This document shows positions 24,199-32,405 of a stretch of 64,000 nucleotides of DNA, one piece after another. Where the stretch lies: positions 1-64,000 of the forward strand of contig JAPSKP010000008.1 in NCBI GenBank assembly GCA_031181585.1. Reading direction: 5' to 3'. Every line of letters begins with the position of its first letter. The stretch's first letter is position 1. A program made the translations under genes and the position numbers. Below the pieces are notes generated by a model. That model saw only the letters and a program-made list of their open reading frames with translations, was not told the origin of the DNA and made no database searches. The stretch is from Lysinibacillus sp. GTDB taxonomy: Bacteria > Bacillota > Bacilli > Bacillales_A > Planococcaceae.

Positions 24199-25143
24199 CT
24201 ACCTTTCCACCGCTGTTTTGTTTCCTAAAAATATTTGCACCTCATCATATTCAGGCAGCCCTTCATTATCGCCTTTTACCGTTGTGACCATTGCACCGAC
24301 TGCATTGGCAAACGTCAAGCGCTCCTGCACTCCGTAATTATTCATTAATCCATAAATATAGGCAGCATCAAAGCCGTCACCTGCACCGACCGTATCGACT
24401 GGTTTCACGTTAAATGGTGCAGCCTCATACCACTCACCGGCAATATAAGCTTTCGAACCATTCGCTCCGTCTTTAATGACAAGCTGCTCGATAGTATATT
24501 GCTCGGCAAAGGACGCTAAAGACACATCTCCTACTATCATTTCAATTTCATCCAGCCCCGTCAGCAGCACATCGACATACGGGAAAATCCTGAAATAGGC
24601 TGCACGGGCTTCTTCGATCGTCCATAGCTTCAGGCGAATATTCGGGTCGAATGCTACCGGGATGTTTCGTTCCTTGGCAATGTCCAGAATCTTTAAGACA
24701 ATGTGCAAGTTATTTTCCGCGATTGCTAGAAACACACCCGTTAAATGAATATAGGCAACATCATGGAATAATTCGGGCTTGATCTCATCGGGCATCAATG
24801 TAGAAATAGGAGACTGGTATCGGTAGTAAAATGTTTTACCGGAGCCGTCCTCTAAAATCTCCTTAAAGTTTAATGAGCTTGGATAGCCGTCTACCAGCCT
24901 TACTTCGCTCATATTAATTCCTTCTCCGCGTACTGTTTTATAAATATATTTGCCGAATTCATCTCCACCGAGCCGGCTCATCCACTTCACATCAAGACCT
25001 AGGCGCGCACAGCCGATGGCAAAATTAAGCTCTGCTCCCCCAACTTTTCTTTCAAAAGAAGAAACATAGCGTAAAGGGCCTGCAGCACTTGGATTGAACG
25101 TAATGAGTGCGTCCCCTAACGTGAAAATAGTTTTATTTGTCAT
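24199..25143 (-). CDS. kdgK: 2-keto-3-deoxygluconate kinase
   Basis: A 314-residue PfkB-family sugar kinase that phosphorylates KDG to KDPG with ATP. The N-terminal FTLGDALITFNP and GGAELNFAIGCARLG (first PfkB signature) and the C-terminal DTVGAGDGFDAAYIYG (second signature, with the catalytic Asp in GAGD) are intact. An ATG at 25143 after GGGGGA gives the standard start; the open frame upstream is not part of the gene. The neighbours kdgA and uxaC settle the substrate as KDG rather than another hexose. Confidence 0.93.
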   Translation of the reverse strand: MTNKTIFTLGDALITFNPSAAGPLRYVSSFERKVGGAELNFAIGCARLGLDVKWMSRLGGDEFGKYIYKTVRGEGINMSEVRLVDGYPSSLNFKEILEDGSGKTFYYRYQSPISTLMPDEIKPELFHDVAYIHLTGVFLAIAENNLHIVLKILDIAKERNIPVAFDPNIRLKLWTIEEARAAYFRIFPYVDVLLTGLDEIEMIVGDVSLASFAEQYTIEQLVIKDGANGSKAYIAGEWYEAAPFNVKPVDTVGAGDGFDAAYIYGLMNNYGVQERLTFANAVGAMVTTVKGDNEGLPEYDEVQIFLGNKTAVER

Positions 25144-25229
25144 TTCAATCCCCCAGATCTGCATTAATGTAAGAAGGCTGCACATTTTTTTGCGAAGCTT
25201 CTCCACGTTCTTTCTCCTACAAAAGGAAA

Positions 25230-25258
25230 TAGCCACTACAATAATTGAATAGCGGCTA
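25230..25258 (-). terminator. Intercistronic hairpin
   Basis: GATAGCCGCTA and TAGTGGCTAT pair on the minus strand in the spacer between the ABC ATPase gene and kdgK. The tail (TTTCCTTTTG) is a weak T-run, so it may act as a partial terminator or as a stability element that sets the ATPase apart from the enzymes. Confidence 0.4.
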
Positions 25259-25285
25259 TCCTAAAAAGAGCTTCCTTTTACTTTA

Positions 25286-26383
25286 TCAGCGAATTCTTAT
25301 TTCGCTGTTCTTGTCGAAGAAATGCGCTTTATTCATATCAAAAGCTAATTCTATTTTCTGCCCCGGTTCGATATTATTGCGAACGTCTACAGTCGCCACT
25401 ATATTTTGATCTTCTATTTTGGAGTAAATCATCATTTCAGCACCTGTTAACTCAGCTACCTCAACATCAAACTGGAATGCCGTTCCTTTAGACGCGTCGA
25501 TTCGTTCCGGCTCAATAAAGAAATCTTCCGGCCTAATGCCTAAAACCACCTCTTGATCCATATAACCTTGCGAACGTAAAACAGCCATTTTTTCTGCCGG
25601 TATATCAATTGTTTTCGTGTCCATTACAAAGCCTGTTTCCTTTACGATGCCGTTAAGGAAATTCATCGAAGGTGATCCAATAAAGCCGCCTACAAAAATA
25701 TTTTCCGGATTATCGTAAATATATTTTGGTGCTCCTACTTGCTGGATAACACCGTCTTTCATTACTACGATCCGGGTTGCCATCGTCATTGCTTCCGTTT
25801 GGTCATGCGTAACATAAATAGTCGTTGTTTCTAAACGGCGGTGAAGCTTCACGATTTCAGCACGCATTTGCACACGCAGCTTAGCATCAAGATTGGACAA
25901 CGGTTCATCCATTAAAAACACTTTTGCATCCCGTACAATGGCACGGCCTAGTGCCACACGCTGCCGTTGTCCACCGGAAAGCGCCTTCGGTTTACGAGTT
26001 AAATATTCTTCAAGCCCTAAAATTTTTGCGGCCTCCGTCACCCGGCGTTCAATTTCCTGCTTTGAAATTTTGCGCAGCTTTAAGCCGAATGCAATATTGT
26101 CATACACCGTCATATGCGGGTATAAGGCATAATTCTGGAATACCATCGCGATATCCCGGTCTTTCGGAGCCACTTCATTGACACGCTGCTCATCAATATA
26201 GAAATCCCCTTTTGAAATCTCTTCAAGCCCTGCAATCATACGAAGCGTTGTTGATTTCCCGCATCCTGATGGACCGACAAACACGATAAATTCTTTGTCT
26301 TGAATATGAAGATTAAAATCGTTTACTGCCGTTACTTTGTTATCATAAATTTTATAAATATTATCCAGCTTTAATTCCGCCAT
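25286..26383 (-). CDS. Multi-sugar ABC transporter ATP-binding protein (MsmX/UgpC type)
   Basis: A 365-residue ATPase of the carbohydrate uptake class 1 (CUT1) family. Walker A GPSGCGKST, Q-loop FQNYALYPHMTV, signature LSGGQRQRVALGRA, Walker B VFLMDEPLSNLD and the switch His in YVTHDQTEAMTM are complete, and a C-terminal MalK-like regulatory (TOBE) domain runs from about residue 240 to 365. It is the first gene of the kdgK-kdgA-uxaC operon, which has no permease. The pectin-oligomer permeases 12-15 kb away have no ATPase of their own, so this protein probably energises them, as MsmX does for several Bacillus sugar transporters. A cre site lies in its promoter region. Confidence 0.9.
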   Translation of the reverse strand: MAELKLDNIYKIYDNKVTAVNDFNLHIQDKEFIVFVGPSGCGKSTTLRMIAGLEEISKGDFYIDEQRVNEVAPKDRDIAMVFQNYALYPHMTVYDNIAFGLKLRKISKQEIERRVTEAAKILGLEEYLTRKPKALSGGQRQRVALGRAIVRDAKVFLMDEPLSNLDAKLRVQMRAEIVKLHRRLETTTIYVTHDQTEAMTMATRIVVMKDGVIQQVGAPKYIYDNPENIFVGGFIGSPSMNFLNGIVKETGFVMDTKTIDIPAEKMAVLRSQGYMDQEVVLGIRPEDFFIEPERIDASKGTAFQFDVEVAELTGAEMMIYSKIEDQNIVATVDVRNNIEPGQKIELAFDMNKAHFFDKNSEIRIR

Positions 26384-26476
26384 TGCTGCTGCCCCCTACT
26401 TTAAAGAGTTGGCTAGTAAAGCTCCTATGAGACCTGGCTTACTAACCACACGTTTTTCTCTTTTCTCCATTCTATT

Positions 26477-26490
26477 AGAAAACGCTTTCA
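26477..26490 (-). promoter_or_regulatory. CcpA cre site
   Basis: On the minus strand TGAAAGCGTTTTCT fits the catabolite-responsive element consensus (TGWAARCGYTWNCW) at every place. It lies 94 bases upstream of the ATPase start and should bring the operon under carbon catabolite repression. Confidence 0.7.
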
Positions 26491-26594
26491 AAGATAATTT
26501 AAAATTTTTAGATAATTGTTTAATATTTTTATATATTTCCAAAACAGCGCGGGTGACATGTTGATGTGACTCCCGCCGGATCAAGGATGAATGA

Positions 26595-26639
26595 CAAAAA
26601 AGCTGCGCTAAAGGTCAAAGTGACTTTTAGCACAGCGCT
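26595..26639 (-). terminator. Terminator of the kduI-uxaA operon
   Basis: AGCGCTGTGCTAAAAGTCA and TGACCTTTAGCGCAGCT form a long stem followed by a T-run, just after the uxaA stop. Confidence 0.85.
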
Positions 26640-26644
26640 CTACG

Positions 26645-28132
26645 TTATAATGTAACACCCGTTTTAAAAATGGCTAATTCCCTAAAGTCATTTTTTTCGT
26701 TATTCAGCCACTCGCCGCTTGCAACCCGAATAATATACTGAATAAATTCACGCAGTACGCCGTCTGCTTCCTGTTCCAAAAGAACACCTGCATTAAAGTC
26801 GATCCAGTGGGGCTTCGCTTCATAAATCGGCGTGTTGGACGAAACTTTCATCGTCGGTACAAAAGAGCCGAATGGAGTACCCCTGCCAGTCGTAAATAAT
26901 ACAAGCTGGCATCCGGCTGCCGCTAAGGCGGAAGAGGCAACTAAATCATTTCCGGGTGCACTTAACAGATTGAGTCCCTTTCGCTTTAAACGCTCACCGT
27001 ATTTCAATACGTCTACGACCGTTGATGTACCTGCTTTTTGTGTACAGCCTAAAGATTTATCCTCAAGTGTCGTAATGCCTCCTGCTTTATTGCCAGGCGA
27101 AGGGTTTTCATAAATCGGCTGATTATTTTGGATAAAGTATTCTTTAAAGTCATTAATCATATCCACGGTTTTTTCAAATACTTCTTTAGTTTCAGCGCGT
27201 GCCATTAAAATTTTCTCTGCACCAAACATTTCCGGCACCTCTGTTAAAACCGTCGTCCCGCCCTGCGCAGCTAAAAAGTCTGAAAACCTGCCCAACAGCG
27301 GATTGGCTGTAATGCCTGAAAATCCATCTGAACCGCCGCATTTCAGGCCAACCTTCAATTCTGCTAACGGAACCGCTTCTCTCTTATCCTCTTTTGCCGC
27401 TTTGTAGATTTCTTTTAATAGCGCAACTCCTGCTTCTATCTCGTCTTGTACTTCCTGCGAGGATAAAAACTTCACCCGGGATTCATCATAATCGCCCAGC
27501 TCCTGCTTAAATTCATGCAGCGTATTATTTTCACAGCCAAGCCCAAGCACCAGTACACCGCCTGCATTTGGATGGTGCACAGCATTCACTAAAATGCTTC
27601 TTGTATTTTCATGGTCATCTCCCAGCTGGGAACAGCCGTAGTTATGCTTTAGCACAAGAACATTTTCAAAGGGCGCTATATCTCCTACTTCACGTTCAAA
27701 CCGCTTGATCATTTTTTCGGCGATGCCATTGACACATCCTACTGTCGGCACAATCCAAAGCTCATTACGAATCCCGACCTCTCCATTGTTTCTTTTGAAC
27801 CCCTGGAAGGTTAGCTGCTCGTTCTGAAAGGGATTGGCATTCAATTGCTGACGAAATTCATATGATTGAATACCATCCAGATTGGTTTTGGTATTGTGGG
27901 TATGAATATGTTCACCGGCAGTAATAGCATTTACTGCAAAACCGATCGGATGGCCGTATTTCAAAATATGCTCATTCGGTGCAATGTCGGTAATGGCGAT
28001 TTTATGCCCTCTGTCCACATTGTCCTTCAGCTTAATTTGCTGCCCTTTAACAGTTACAATATAGTCTTTCACTAAATCCTTTAATGCCACCACGACATTA
28101 TCGTGATCATTTAGTTGAATAACATCCATCAT
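26645..28132 (-). CDS. uxaA: Altronate dehydratase
   Basis: A 495-residue iron-dependent dehydratase that turns D-altronate into 2-keto-3-deoxygluconate. It has the N-terminal SAF domain (about residues 1-95, with HIHTHNTKTNL) and the large C-terminal UxaA domain with GYXRxxGxxGxRN-like FQGFKRNNGEVGIRN, NYGCSQLGDD, GLGCENN and GLKCGGSDGFSGITANP, whose cysteines hold the metal centre. ATG at 28132 follows GAGGGGG and lies 26 bases inside the end of uxaB, so the two are translationally coupled. The operon ends after it. Confidence 0.95.
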   Translation of the reverse strand: MMDVIQLNDHDNVVVALKDLVKDYIVTVKGQQIKLKDNVDRGHKIAITDIAPNEHILKYGHPIGFAVNAITAGEHIHTHNTKTNLDGIQSYEFRQQLNANPFQNEQLTFQGFKRNNGEVGIRNELWIVPTVGCVNGIAEKMIKRFEREVGDIAPFENVLVLKHNYGCSQLGDDHENTRSILVNAVHHPNAGGVLVLGLGCENNTLHEFKQELGDYDESRVKFLSSQEVQDEIEAGVALLKEIYKAAKEDKREAVPLAELKVGLKCGGSDGFSGITANPLLGRFSDFLAAQGGTTVLTEVPEMFGAEKILMARAETKEVFEKTVDMINDFKEYFIQNNQPIYENPSPGNKAGGITTLEDKSLGCTQKAGTSTVVDVLKYGERLKRKGLNLLSAPGNDLVASSALAAAGCQLVLFTTGRGTPFGSFVPTMKVSSNTPIYEAKPHWIDFNAGVLLEQEADGVLREFIQYIIRVASGEWLNNEKNDFRELAIFKTGVTL

Positions 28133-29609
28133 GAGAATCCCCCTCAAGCCCGCTATTTACCTCTTTTATTGACTCGATAGCCGCCTTCATCCCGTTTGTC
28201 TCTATTTTATACAGTGCCTCACTTACTGCTAGGGTTAATCCCGGTATTTGATTTAAATCTTGTGCCCATTCCTCGTATCGTAATATATTTTCTACAAGCT
28301 GTAAGACACTTGGGAATGTGCCATCATACAGTGCCCACTGCTCCTGAAAGAACTGCAAAACCCGTTCATTATCCTCTAATGGAATATCCTCTTCCCCACG
28401 TTTGCCTCTATAAAATGAAATTAATGCTCCAAGCGCAAAAACAAGCCTCTCTGGCAAAGTTTGCTTTTGCTCAACGTATTCTAGTAATGTCGGTAAATTT
28501 CTCGTTTTAAATTTCGACACCGAATTCAATGAAATACTGAGTAAGTAATGCTGAATAAACGGATTTCTAAATCGGTCCATTACATCTGCTGCAAAAGCAT
28601 GCAGCTCCTCTTTCGGAAAATCCAGGGCAGGAATAATTTCCTCATCAATTAATTCCTTAATGTAAGTCCCTGTCTTTTCATGCTCGACTGCCTCTGCGAC
28701 GGTGTTTAACCCATAAAGATATGCAACAGGTGTCATGGCAGTATGTGCTCCGTTCAAAATGCGTACTTTTTGGGTGCGGTACGGTGTCAGATCATCGACA
28801 ATTAACGTGTTCATGCCTGCCTGCTGTGCCGGGAATTCGTCACGCAGCCATCTCGGTCCTTCGATTACCCATAAGTGATAGTGTTCTGCCATCACCATGT
28901 AGTCATCCAAATAGCCGAGTTCAGTTGTCATCTCATCGGCTGAATCCACGGGATACCCCGGTACAATGCGGTCGACCATCGTATTGCAAAATGTGTTTGC
29001 TTCCTCGATCCATTGCGTAAAACCTTCACCCAGCTGCCAAACAGCAGCGTACTGTAAAATATATTTCTTTAATAAATCGCCGTTCTTTTCGATTAACTCA
29101 CACGGCAAAACAATAAGCCCCTTGCTGCTAGCTCCGCTGAAAGCCCGGAAACGCTCATGTAAAAAAGCGGTTAACTTTGCTGGAAAGCATTTTTGCGGGC
29201 GGTCCTCCAGCCGATCATCGGGGTCGAAAACAATTCCGGCTTCCGTCGTATTTGAAATAACGAAACGCAAATGGGGGTTATGTGCAAGCTCCATATACTC
29301 ATTGTAGTGGTTGAATAGGTCAATTCCTCTTGAAATAGAGCTGATGACCCGGTGCTCTTTTACCGCTTTTCCATCCTTCATGCCCATCAGAAACAGCGTG
29401 TATAGCCCATCTTGTTGATTCAATTTTTCCATTTTCCCCTGCCCGCGCGGCTGTACAGCAACCACACTGCCGTTAAATTCCGTTTGTTGGTTCATGACAT
29501 CAATTTGCCAGTCAGCAAAAGCCCGTAAAAAATTGCCTTCGCCAAACTGCAAAACTTTCTCGGGATACTGTGGTATATCCGGGAACAAGTTTCGTGACAG
29601 CTTCTCCAT
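28107..29609 (-). CDS. uxaB: Tagaturonate reductase (altronate oxidoreductase)
   Basis: A 500-residue member of the polyol/mannitol dehydrogenase family that reduces D-tagaturonate to D-altronate with NADH. The N-terminal NAD-binding start is QFGEGNFLRAFADWQIDVMN, and the catalytic segment KVRILNGAHTAMTPVAYLYGLNTV is present, with its Lys-x5-Asn-x2-His pattern. UxaB was preferred over UxaJ or mannonate oxidoreductase (UxuB) because the next gene is altronate dehydratase and no mannonate dehydratase is present. It overlaps uxaA and follows a TIM-barrel gene by 12 bases. Confidence 0.93.
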   Translation of the reverse strand: MEKLSRNLFPDIPQYPEKVLQFGEGNFLRAFADWQIDVMNQQTEFNGSVVAVQPRGQGKMEKLNQQDGLYTLFLMGMKDGKAVKEHRVISSISRGIDLFNHYNEYMELAHNPHLRFVISNTTEAGIVFDPDDRLEDRPQKCFPAKLTAFLHERFRAFSGASSKGLIVLPCELIEKNGDLLKKYILQYAAVWQLGEGFTQWIEEANTFCNTMVDRIVPGYPVDSADEMTTELGYLDDYMVMAEHYHLWVIEGPRWLRDEFPAQQAGMNTLIVDDLTPYRTQKVRILNGAHTAMTPVAYLYGLNTVAEAVEHEKTGTYIKELIDEEIIPALDFPKEELHAFAADVMDRFRNPFIQHYLLSISLNSVSKFKTRNLPTLLEYVEQKQTLPERLVFALGALISFYRGKRGEEDIPLEDNERVLQFFQEQWALYDGTFPSVLQLVENILRYEEWAQDLNQIPGLTLAVSEALYKIETNGMKAAIESIKEVNSGLEGDSHDGCYSTK

Positions 29610-29621
29610 CCCTTCTCCCCC

Positions 29622-30464
29622 TTATGCCTGTTCGTATTTCTCCTGTAAAAAGGCCATGCTTGCTGAAATATGCGGCTCTTTCGTATTTTCCATCAATATA
29701 TTGATATACGGCTTCCTTTGTTTAAGTTGCTGGAACAATACATCATATTTTAACCAGCCTGTTCCGACTGGGACCATCTCGATTTGGTCATTGTTTACGA
29801 CAAAATCCTTCGCGTGGAGAATCGCAATCCGGTCGCCAAAAAGCGTCATCGCCTCTTCTATTACTTGTTCCTGTTCTTTATAGTTTTCCAGGCTCATGAA
29901 GTTAGCCGGATCGTAAATGACCTGTAGATTCGTGGACGAGATGTCATCTAGCAGTCTTTTCATTCTTTGCGGTGTATGGATCGGGTGATTAATTCCGCCT
30001 TCAACCCCCACAATGACACCAAATTTTTCGGCTTCCTCCACAAGCTCTCTTACGCTTTTTACAACCTCTTGATAAGGTTCTTCACGGAAATTATCCTCTG
30101 TATAGCCCAGCTCCGGTATGACACTTCCGGTTTCCGTCCCTACAATGCTGCAGCCTAGATCACGAGCGTATCGTATATGCTCTTTGAATTTATTCAATTG
30201 GTTTGCCCGTTCGTTTTGATCGGGATGAATCATATTAATATAGCAGCCAAGCACAGCAATTTGTATATCGTGTTTTGCAAATGCCTGCTTTAAATGATGG
30301 GCCAGCCCAGGCGTTAATGACCCTGCCCCCGGGTACAATGACGGAAAGGATTTTGCAATTGCCAGTTGAACAGAAGATAGCTTTTTATCGGCAATTTCTT
30401 TTGTCAACTGCGCTAATGGAAGACTTCCGATATCGTGTGCCCGAATGCCAATATTCGCTCTCAT
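29622..30464 (-). CDS. Sugar isomerase/epimerase-like TIM barrel, substrate unknown
   Basis: A 280-residue protein of the xylose-isomerase-like AP-endonuclease-2 family. Metal-binding residues are visible in the usual places: VGTETG (Glu), GVIVGVEGGINHPIHT (Glu and His), LQVIYDPANFMS (Asp), and LHAKDFV (His and Asp), ending with a VPVGTGWLKYD segment. It lies between kduD and uxaB, in one operon with a 12-base gap to uxaB, so the substrate should be a uronate, ketouronate or deoxy-ketouronate. It is not one of the canonical enzymes of the pathway, all of which are present elsewhere in the island. Confidence 0.8.
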   Translation of the reverse strand: MRANIGIRAHDIGSLPLAQLTKEIADKKLSSVQLAIAKSFPSLYPGAGSLTPGLAHHLKQAFAKHDIQIAVLGCYINMIHPDQNERANQLNKFKEHIRYARDLGCSIVGTETGSVIPELGYTEDNFREEPYQEVVKSVRELVEEAEKFGVIVGVEGGINHPIHTPQRMKRLLDDISSTNLQVIYDPANFMSLENYKEQEQVIEEAMTLFGDRIAILHAKDFVVNNDQIEMVPVGTGWLKYDVLFQQLKQRKPYINILMENTKEPHISASMAFLQEKYEQA

Positions 30465-30487
30465 ATTTGTTCCTCCTGATATCTAGT

Positions 30488-30519
30488 AAAAGCCGTATCA
30501 TTCAAGTCGATACGGCTTT
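30488..30519 (-). other. Intercistronic hairpin in the kduD-uxaBA operon
   Basis: AAAGCCGTATC and GATACGGCTTT form a perfect 11-bp stem between kduD and the TIM-barrel gene; with only a short T-run it is more likely a stability element than a terminator. Confidence 0.4.
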
Positions 30520-30543
30520 AGTAACCATCTCTCGTGCAGAAAG

Positions 30544-31326
30544 CTATCTCGCCAGCCAGCCTCCGTCAACCGCTACAATGTGGCCGTTCATATAATCCGA
30601 TGCCCTGCTCGCCAAAAATACAACGACTCCCATCAAATCAGCCGGTGTTGCCCAGCGTCCTGCAGGAATGCGGCTCGTAATTTCCGCAAGCCGTTCTGGA
30701 TTTTCACGAATCGGCGCTGTGTTTTTTGTCTCCACATAGCCCGGTGCGATGGCGTTAATTTGTATACCGTATTCTGCCAGCTCATTGGCAAATGCCTTTG
30801 TCAGGCCTGCGATTCCATGCTTGCTTGTCGTATACGGCGGCACAAATTTCCCGCCTTGGTAAGATAGCATCGAGGCGATATTGATAATTTTGCCGCTTTT
30901 TTGCTCTGCCATCACTTTTGCTGCCAATTGGCTCAAGTAATAGACTGAATTCAAATTCAGATCCATCACCGCATCCCAGTCCTCTTCCTTATACTCAAGC
31001 AGCGGTGCCCGGCGGATCGTCCCTGCATTGTTAACTAAAATATCAATCTTTCCATACGTAGCTAAGCAGTTCTCCACTAACCCTTTTATATTCTCCCGGT
31101 TCGATAAGTCCGCCTGATAAAACGAGACTCTTCTTCCCTCTTTTTCAATCAGCTCTTTCGTTTCCTCCCAGTTCGTTCCATGCGTAACGATGAAAAGGTC
31201 CGCCCCTGCTTTTGCCAGTGCAACGGCATAGCCTTGCCCTAGACCTGTATTACCGCCAGTGACAATCGCTACTTTGCCGGCCAATGAGAAAAAATCTAAT
31301 GAGAATTCATTTAATGCAGACGTCAT
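30544..31326 (-). CDS. kduD: 2-dehydro-3-deoxy-D-gluconate 5-dehydrogenase
   Basis: A 260-residue short-chain dehydrogenase. The nucleotide-binding loop is VTGGNTGLGQGYA, NNAG is present in ILVNNAGTIRR, and the catalytic Ser-Tyr-Lys are in ASMLSYQGGKFVPPYTTSKHG (Y..K). KduD reduces 5-keto-4-deoxyuronate-derived DKII to KDG with NAD(P)H, after KduI. The gene lies 28 bases downstream of kduI, which is the standard partner, so the specific name is well supported. Confidence 0.93.
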   Translation of the reverse strand: MTSALNEFSLDFFSLAGKVAIVTGGNTGLGQGYAVALAKAGADLFIVTHGTNWEETKELIEKEGRRVSFYQADLSNRENIKGLVENCLATYGKIDILVNNAGTIRRAPLLEYKEEDWDAVMDLNLNSVYYLSQLAAKVMAEQKSGKIINIASMLSYQGGKFVPPYTTSKHGIAGLTKAFANELAEYGIQINAIAPGYVETKNTAPIRENPERLAEITSRIPAGRWATPADLMGVVVFLASRASDYMNGHIVAVDGGWLAR

Positions 31327-31354
31327 ACTTTTCCCTCCTATTTTCGAGCGTTTT

Positions 31355-32185
31355 CTACCGCAGATCTTCCATCTTCACGTGGTCCATATCGTCGTACGTA
31401 ATATTTTCGCCACACATACCCCAGATAAATGTATAGTTACTCGTTGCCGTTCCTGTATGGATGGACCAGCTTGGCGATATTACCGCCTGCTCGTTTTTCA
31501 TAATCAGGTGCCTTGTCTCATCCGGCTGGCCCATAAAGTGGAATACACGTGTGTCCGGAGCCATATCAAAATACAAATATACTTCCATACGGCGTTCATG
31601 TGTATGACAAGGCATCGTGTTCCAGACACTTCCTTGTGAAAGCATCGTCAAGCCCATTTGCAGCTGGCAGCTCTCACAAACATTCGGATGCACATATTGG
31701 TAAATTTTCCGTACGTTCAGCTTTTCCGGCTCACCTGCTTCAAGCGGCTTAATGTTGCGAATATCAATTTTCACAGTTGGATACGTATGGTGGGCCGGTG
31801 TCGAATTAATATAAAACTTCGCCGGCTGCTCAGGATCTTTCGAACGGAACAGCACCTCTTTCGTTCCTCGGCCGACATACAGCCCGTCTTGGCGCACCAT
31901 GTCGTATTCTTCTCCATCGAGAACAACAACACCGTCTCCGCCGATATTAATAATTCCTAATTCACGGCGCTCTAGGAAATAACTCACGCCCAACTCCTTA
32001 TCAAGCTTAATCGTTAATGTTTCCTCTGCAGGTGTCACACCGCCAAAAATCATGCGGTCCACATGTGTATAAGTAAGATGGACCTTTCCTGGTTCAAACA
32101 GTGTTTCCACTAGGAAGTGCTCCCTTAATTCGTCCGTGTTATAACGTTTTATTTCCTCTGGATGATTTGCATAACGTGTTTCCAT
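31355..32185 (-). CDS. kduI: 5-keto-4-deoxyuronate isomerase
   Basis: A 276-residue zinc-containing cupin that converts 4-deoxy-L-threo-5-hexosulose uronate, the product of unsaturated galacturonate, to DKII. It starts with METRYANHPEEIKRYNTDELREHF as in Bacillus KduI (275 aa) and holds the metal ligands in MPCHTHERRMEVYLYFD and near the C-terminal PSWSIHTG. ATG at 32185 was chosen nine bases after AAGGGGG; two in-frame TTG codons just ahead are alternatives. It is the first gene of the operon that runs to uxaA. Confidence 0.93.
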   Translation of the reverse strand: METRYANHPEEIKRYNTDELREHFLVETLFEPGKVHLTYTHVDRMIFGGVTPAEETLTIKLDKELGVSYFLERRELGIINIGGDGVVVLDGEEYDMVRQDGLYVGRGTKEVLFRSKDPEQPAKFYINSTPAHHTYPTVKIDIRNIKPLEAGEPEKLNVRKIYQYVHPNVCESCQLQMGLTMLSQGSVWNTMPCHTHERRMEVYLYFDMAPDTRVFHFMGQPDETRHLIMKNEQAVISPSWSIHTGTATSNYTFIWGMCGENITYDDMDHVKMEDLR

Positions 32186-32365
32186 CAACAATTGCCCCCT
32201 TATGTAATGCCGAAAATCAGCATCTCCTTGTACATACCTTTGTCGAATAAATCACTATTTTTTGATAATTCTTACACATCGATTATATAAAAGGATGTAA
32301 GGGTTTACAATTTGACCCTGGCAAGTCCTTAAAATATCAAACGCTTTTCTTAAATTTTTATACTA

Positions 32366-32393
32366 TAAAAAAATGAGGGCTATTTGCCCTCAT
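32366..32393 (-). terminator. Terminator after the AraC-type regulator gene
   Basis: ATGAGGGC and GCCCTCAT pair around AAATA and are followed by a T-run on the minus strand. It separates the regulator genes from the kduI operon. Confidence 0.8.
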
Positions 32394-32405
32394 CAAGTGT
32401 CTTTT

